Part shown: positions 58,909 through 64,000 of the stretch, one piece after another | Numbering within the stretch: the first letter of the stretch is position 1 | Layout: every line of letters begins with the position of its first letter | NCBI GenBank assembly: GCA_963281255.1 | Contig: OY725495.1 | Coordinates: 1,550,001 to 1,614,000 of the forward strand | Source of the DNA: Aphrocallistes beatrix | Taxonomy: Eukaryota; Porifera; Hexactinellida; Sceptrulophora; Aphrocallistidae | Direction: 5' to 3' | DNA length: 64,000 nt | Position numbers and translations under genes: made by a program | Notes under the pieces: model-generated | The model's input: only the letters and a program-made list of their open reading frames with translations | Database searches by the model: none | Told to the model about the DNA's origin: nothing

Positions 58909-59223
58909 TTAATCGAGTTTTAATAGTAAAGATGTGTATATTAATATATCTCACATATAATGTAACTATCATCAAAAAATGATGACTCATCACTTTGTTG
59001 TGACGTCATCATTACGCATCAAAAATTCGAAAATAGACAAATTTGTTGATTTTTGAGTTACATCGATTTTAGCAGTAAGACAGTCGTATTTAGAGATGTT
59101 ATTCCCCTTATTATTATTCAATGTGACCTCAGACGGACACAAAGTGCCCGCCAGCAAGCGAAGCGAGCTTATATATATTTATATATATAAAAATAAACAT
59201 TAATCGATTTTTCATAATAAGGA
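58909..59223. mobile_element. Rearranged Helitron-like family A pieces
   Basis: A minus-strand 5' tip (attaatcgagttttaatagt, 58910-58932) is fused to plus-strand interior sequence (58933-59171, with TGACGTCA at about 59000 and ending aagcgaagcgagctt). Another minus-strand 5' tip follows (59199-59223). The mixed orientations show rearrangement or nested insertion. Confidence 0.6.
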
Positions 59224-62200
59224 TAAGCGAAGAGTGATAGTGTCATTTGAATTTTTTCTTGGCTTTTCAAGGAATTTTATTCTCTCTCGCTATAACTATT
59301 ATTTAATCAAGTCACTTTTGTAGAATATGTCTAGGATCAATCTATGATGAAGCATTTACTGCTTATTCAATTCAGTATAGCTCCCGTATTGTTTTAGTTA
59401 TTACATGATGAGGAAAGAAATAATATTTATTGTGAGTGCTGATAGTACACTTCGAATTTCTGATAATGTTCCCCATTGTTCATTACGTAGATTTTCTGTG
59501 ATTATGGTACCTTTTACATTAAATGGAAATTTACAAGGTGCAATAAGGATGTATCTACAATATTATGCTATCATCCACTTGATGACTTAATGATGATACT
59601 GAAAAATATGAATTCTTGCTTCTTCCTCCAGACATTTTATTGATGTTAGGAGATTGAATGAAACTTACAGTCCGTCACAACTTGAAATTGGGATAATATT
59701 TCACGTCCTTAAACTTCTAACTCTTAATCTGACGATATATGTCAACTTCATTATGATGACTTCATGATTACTTACGACAAATTGAAATTCCAAGTCGTTA
59801 TTTCTAATGAGATTTCTATCAAGGGAATAGGATAATAGAAGTGGGCTAATCTGGACATTTATATTATTATAACCCATTCTAGATTAATTTTGATTTCTCT
59901 AATTATCTTATTAAATTCCTAAACGTTCGAAACATCCTGATCAATTACGATGGCTAATGGAAAATCGTTCAGTGATGCTAGAATATAATTGTTCGGGGGG
60001 CAAATCTCAGTAAGGTGAGCGGATTTAAATTGACTGGAAAATTACCACGGACATATATTGAACTAAAAGATGTGAAAGCCTAAGGGTATAAGCAAATTGA
60101 TTCGAAAAAAATATTTGAACTGGCCCAAGAGTATTTGTTCTGCAGTGAATCATTCCAAGCCTTAATTCTACAGTTGTTGATAACTGCAGTAACAAGCTGT
60201 ACAGTTGCAACTAATTGTCTAAATTCATCCAAAACGTTAGGTTCATTTGTTGTTCCGAAATTCATTCAATGATGCGTGATTTACTGATATTTCCAATTTC
60301 GAATATACTAGGAATTGATACTAGTGGAGAAAAAACAAGACATTGATAACTTGGAAACGAGTCATACTATCTACACTTTGAAAAAGTTTTGATCGAAATG
60401 CAGTAATGTGCCAATTTTCCAAGACGATTTTTTTCACGAGCTCAGATGGTAACGTCAGCGGTCCTCTCAACTCTCATCGTGTGTCTAACTATTTTCTCAC
60501 GATTTGGAACTACTGTTCATGGTACTATTTCTGATATCTCACGATTTGTCACTTGCCAACACATGATTTACTTGAATTCCAGGTTGAATGCCTGCAACAA
60601 TGAAGATGAAATTAGGTTTGTACATCTAACGAGCTTTGGCTATGAGTTCAAAATTTTCAAACTCAACCACCCTACAATGCCACTGGTGGCAGTACTTCAG
60701 CACAAACTCATTCTAGAAAAAATGTGATTGTAAATAATCGATTGCTTGTTGATTCTGACTTCGGGTCAAAATATATCCAAGATCGAAAGAGAAACTAGAA
60801 TTGGGCATTCTGAGGTAGGAGAAACTTAGAAAATAGAGGTGAACTTTCTACATTCAGTGAATGTCGTCAAGAAATTGATACTACTCAAAAACGAAGATCT
60901 GATGAAGAAAGTTATCAAATTGTTAACCATTTAAGGAGCCTGAAAATCCCACTGCGGACCAATCACTTCTAAAAATGTCATGTTCGAATTGAATGAGAAA
61001 CTATTTCTAGCTGAGATCTCTTATCTGCAGTTAACATTTTCCCCAACAGTCAACTGATGAAGCGTGTCAAATCAGGAGACGGGAAATTTTAAAATGAAGT
61101 AGCAATCATCTGCAAACGTCAATAAAGCATGCGCTGAGACCAGAGGACAATATTTCACGTGTATTTATTATCTGCTAGCACTTTGCAAATGATCCTTCAA
61201 GATTGTTTTTCGTCGAAGAAATGTCAATTGTTCTTGATAGTTCAGTATATAGTTTAAAATAATACTATATATATAGTATAGCTAAGATTTAAAAGTATTT
61301 GTTATTATTTGTATTTAATCAGTAAGAAATATTTGAAATTTTGTCTCAAATTCATTTTCTTCAAATTACGTCCTTATACATATGTTTTCAGCTGAATTAT
61401 GCTCAGTAATGGTTAAGAATTTTCAACATTTGCTACCCTGTGGTATATGTCACTAGTCATCACCACTATAAATGATGGCGTTAGTGTCAAAAAGTGGAAC
61501 CGGTTGAAATTTTAGTTTGAATATGTCATTTCAAATAGTCTGGGAATTACAGACATTCATATTATGTTGAATTTGTTGAAAGCCTTCTTGTTAATTTTCG
61601 CAAGCTTGGTTGCTTAATGCGGTTAAAAGTGCACTTCCTAAACTCAAACTTAGCTTATTTTACTCACAATCTTGGAAAATCCAGCAAATAACATGGTGTG
61701 TAATTTTACCAGGATGTCAAAGAAATGGAGAAGAGATATCATGGCAACTGGGACACCACAATGATGGGTGACTACTGTTGATCAATAAAATGCGACTTGG
61801 TGGTGGTGCAGTTTAGAAGGGTGTCAAAATAATCTTTTTGGCAAGAACAACTAAATGAAGCTTTTGAATGGTTCATTGCTTCACTTGTACTACGTTTTCT
61901 GTTAAATCTAAAAATTGTAGATTTCCTAATGTTCCCTTTATTTGTCCCTACGAGTATTTTATCGTTCCCATTCCCATTTGATCTTCTACAATCACCATGT
62001 TTACTAATATGCGCACGTATATTTTTATTAGTTATAATTCTTTCGCACGCAATTCTTTATAATGTATAATATCATAGACAATACGGGGAAAATGACTTCA
62101 CTTTGTTAAAAGGTTCAAGTGCTGAGGTGATTTTCATATCATTTTCTAAATCATCATCCTTAAACTGATTCCTTTGGTTTTGCTCTTCAATACATACTAA

Positions 62201-63053
62201 ATTCATTAATGATTTGCCAAATGTCCTAATAATATTAATTGCATTCTTCCATTTTAGTCGTAAAATCCTTGCTCATTATTGGTAATTACGCTACTTTCAT
62301 CTTTCTTTGTTATTATTCTGCCTCATCATTATTGATTTGAGGAAGTAATCAATCTTTTACATCCGTAGCTGGCCTCTGAATTATTTAAAATCCCAATGCG
62401 CTCTCAGAGTGCAGCTAGCTTGCAAAGTTTAATTTGTCTGTACAAATATTTATACATTTTTATTTTAAATTTCCTTTCTATATTCAACTTATTAGTGCTG
62501 GGTTCTGTCGTTGTGCAAACATACATGTTGTGTTTATCATTTCATTATTTCTAATAACACAGCATTAACAAACCTGGACTCTTAGTATCCCCAAAATAAG
62601 GGTACTTTCTGGATATACATTGCCTGGCTTTGAATATTAAAATACTACATTACTTAATTTTACTGAAGATTCGTCTATTCTTAGATGACAAATCATTTTA
62701 ACTTGGATACATACTGAAAAATCAAATTCATAATCTACAAAATTAATCCATTTGTTTAATTTCCTTTTATATCATTTCGTTATTAAAGTTATGTCATATC
62801 GCTATCGTCACCTTGATCCAATTGTCATCATATACACTGGTTATGCATATTGGCAATGTGGCTAAAAGTAGAACAGATTCTGCAACTTCCTGATATAGAG
62901 CCCTACTCAGTATTGCTTATTATATTTTGGTAAATGATTCTTAATCTTTGTTAAATGTATTCCTTCAAATATGCATTACTATTATTAATACGTTTGCTTA
63001 TGTACTATATAACCCATATTTTCATCCCTACAACTTTATAAATACTACTTTAG
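59224..63053. other. HTT intron, unrecognised 3.8 kb
   Basis: This is the longest transposon-poor stretch. Frames at 59405-59590 and 60446-60727 (with a hydrophobic start, TSAVLSTLIVCLTIF) have no family I know. It could hold old transposon sequence decayed past recognition. Confidence 0.4.
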
Positions 63054-63604
63054 GTTTCCCGAATACCCTGATTTCAGATGATATTATTCGAATTAGCTTG
63101 AAAAATTCTGCAATAGCTTGTGTTGTTGTTGCAATCGCCTTTAAACCCGAATTATTGTTTACTCTCAAAATAGACGATAATTATTTTCAAGGAGCTATCC
63201 AAACACCTTCTGATGTTGTTAATTACATAAACTATTCGGATCCTTCAACTGTTGAAAAAATTACTATTTTTATTGGTGACTTTATGAGATCAAATCTCAA
63301 AAGAAATTGTGGAGTTTTTACAATCCTACATTCAAGAAATCAGAAGCATATTTCTTTAGATTTTATTTTGCATAAGATGATTAAGCTTCTTGAATCTTCT
63401 GATCCGCTAATAATAAGGGCAGCTTGTAGCGGATTTCAACATTTATTGCCCGAATTAGTGCTTAGTTGTCATGGTGAAACTTCGGTTGAATGTATCCAGA
63501 ATTTGATTTATTTGAGAAATAACTCATTTTGGTTAATTCGACTTCAAATTGTTAATATTATTTCATCATTCGACTTATTCAATCTTTCTCATTTGATGCA
63601 AAAT
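63054..63604 (+). CDS. HTT: Huntingtin exon: second HEAT block
   Basis: This is the longest exon, two bases plus 183 codons, from an acceptor (actactttag) to a textbook donor (gtaagt). It opens FPNTLISDDIIRISLKNSAI followed by ACVVVAIAFKPELLF, matching huntingtin VLVPDRDVRVSVKALALS and CVGAAVALHPESFF. It ends with LRNNSFWLIRLQIVNIISSF, matching [20 protein letters not shown]. The middle carries the conserved YINYSDPS segment (huntingtin YIDHGDPQ). All are HEAT-like helices. The upstream in-frame ATG at 62948 lies in intron sequence before the acceptor and is not the start. The exon ends in phase 0; the next exon is outside the window. Confidence 0.9.
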
Positions 63605-63724
63605 GTAAGTTGAACTTCTGTATTACTTGTATTTTTGATAGTTTATAATATTAGTGGAAATCTTTTGGACTATTATTATTTTTGCTGAATCATTTTCTAT
63701 CTTTAATGATATTAAATAATTATC

Positions 63725-63830
63725 CCATCATTTACTATGGATTTGCTAACTCATTCCCGGTTAAATCATTTTGGGTGGGGAAACCTTAGAAATGTGGAGT
63801 TCATTCTATAAATATAATAGACCAGGGGCC
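63725..63830 (+). repeat. TATA-containing dispersed repeat, copy 3
   Basis: catcatttactatggatttg, ctaactcattcccggttaaa, then ggggaaaccttagaaatgtg and ctataaatataatagacc. It ends where the Harbinger-like terminus begins. Confidence 0.55.
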
Positions 63831-64000
63831 TTATTCACTAAGAAAACTTAAGATTTGCTTAACTTTAATTTTGAATAAAGTTGAGCAAATTTTGAAGAGT
63901 TGCATTACGATTTGGGTAAATAGATGTTCAATGATACCAATAGAAATATAAACTACCTAAATACTGGAAATATTCCAAGTCACTCTCGAAATATTCGTGA
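63826..64000 (+). mobile_element. Left end of a second Harbinger-like element
   Basis: GGGGCCTTATTCACTAAGAA with aacttaagatttgcttaac resembles the terminus of the element at 6596-9037. The other end lies beyond the window. Confidence 0.45.

Larger units (their letters stand above)
26002..63604 (+). other. HTT: Huntingtin homologue, partial gene (five exons)
   Basis: Huntingtin is a very large HEAT-repeat scaffold protein of the cytoplasm, linked to vesicle transport, autophagy and spindle orientation. Five exons lie in the order expected from the animal protein. Phases join without a stop: exon 1 ends on a codon boundary and exon 2 starts on one; exon 2 ends with one base and exon 3 supplies two; exon 3 ends with two and exon 4 supplies one; exon 4 ends with one and exon 5 supplies two. 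All introns are GT-AG (donors gtaacc, gtttgt, gttagt, gtaatt, gtaagt). Intron lengths are 19,983, 7,048, 2,537 and 6,710 bases, mostly transposon sequence. Earlier exons, including any glutamine-rich start, were not found, and the gene continues to the right. Similarity to huntingtin is judged by eye from memory of the family. Confidence 0.85.

Noticed and set aside
3553..59223. Family A as a SINE or a TIR MITE
   Set aside because: No tRNA-like head, A/B boxes or poly-A tail; the two ends are not inverted repeats of each other; no target duplication at the readable empty site.
62948..63053. ATG at 62948 as the start of a 221-residue protein
   Set aside because: The family match begins only after the acceptor at 63053, and the split glycine codon fits the preceding HTT exon.
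1..64000. CRISPR arrays, operons or other prokaryotic systems
   Set aside because: Introns, animal transposons and lack of coding density show a eukaryotic genome; the tandem repeats found lack the repeat-spacer pattern.
1..64000. tRNA and small RNA genes
   Set aside because: No cloverleaf with intact A and B boxes was recognised by eye; a tRNAscan/Infernal run would be decisive.

Overview
This is AT-rich animal genomic DNA, probably from an invertebrate. It has spliced genes with long introns, almost no long open reading frames, and dense DNA transposons at many stages of decay. There is no prokaryotic gene organisation. The taxon cannot be fixed from the window. The mix of transposon families (Helitron-like, Tc1/mariner/pogo, hAT, Harbinger, a CR1-like LINE) is typical of many invertebrates.

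The one host gene I recognise is a huntingtin homologue (HTT) on the + strand. Five exons are visible at 26002-26189, 46173-46401, 53450-53591, 56129-56343 and 63054-63604. All are open, all are flanked by AG/GT, and their splice phases fit together. Together they encode 441 codons, from an N-terminal HEAT-repeat block through an acidic linker into the next HEAT block. The introns are about 20.0, 7.0, 2.5 and 6.7 kb. The gene continues past the right edge, and its 5' exons were not found. A second, unrecognised exon-like stretch lies at 5992-6300.

The dominant content is one non-autonomous Helitron-like family (called family A here), with more than 20 copies or fragments of up to about 550 bp. 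Its 5' end is TCCTTACTATTAAAACTC. A (TA)n tract and two TGACGTCA palindromes follow, and it ends in a hairpin with stem CAAGCG/CGCTTG. Its ends are fixed by a head-to-tail junction at 40209/40210 and by a copy inserted between A and T inside an older transposon (16413-17263). A sister family (B: 29355-30261, 31323-32200, 44633-46070) shares the terminal regions but carries a ~135-bp minisatellite inside.

Layout. 1-6.5 kb: unrecognised DNA, a dispersed duplication, two Helitron copies. 6.5-9.3 kb: a Harbinger-like element inside a Helitron. 9.4-19.5 kb: hAT, mariner and LINE remnants and several MITEs, with three-level nesting at 16.2-17.5 kb. 21.1-22.2 kb: a 1.08-kb palindrome. 22.7-25.4 kb: nested Helitron, hAT and Tc1 elements. 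26.0-46.4 kb: the first HTT intron, with family B, a THAP-domain remnant, a transposon-like multi-copy pseudogene and tandem Helitrons. 46.4-56.3 kb: a retroelement integrase remnant, minisatellites and MITEs. 56.3-63.0 kb: a 1.3-kb 28S rRNA fragment and about 3.8 kb of unrecognised DNA before the last visible HTT exon.
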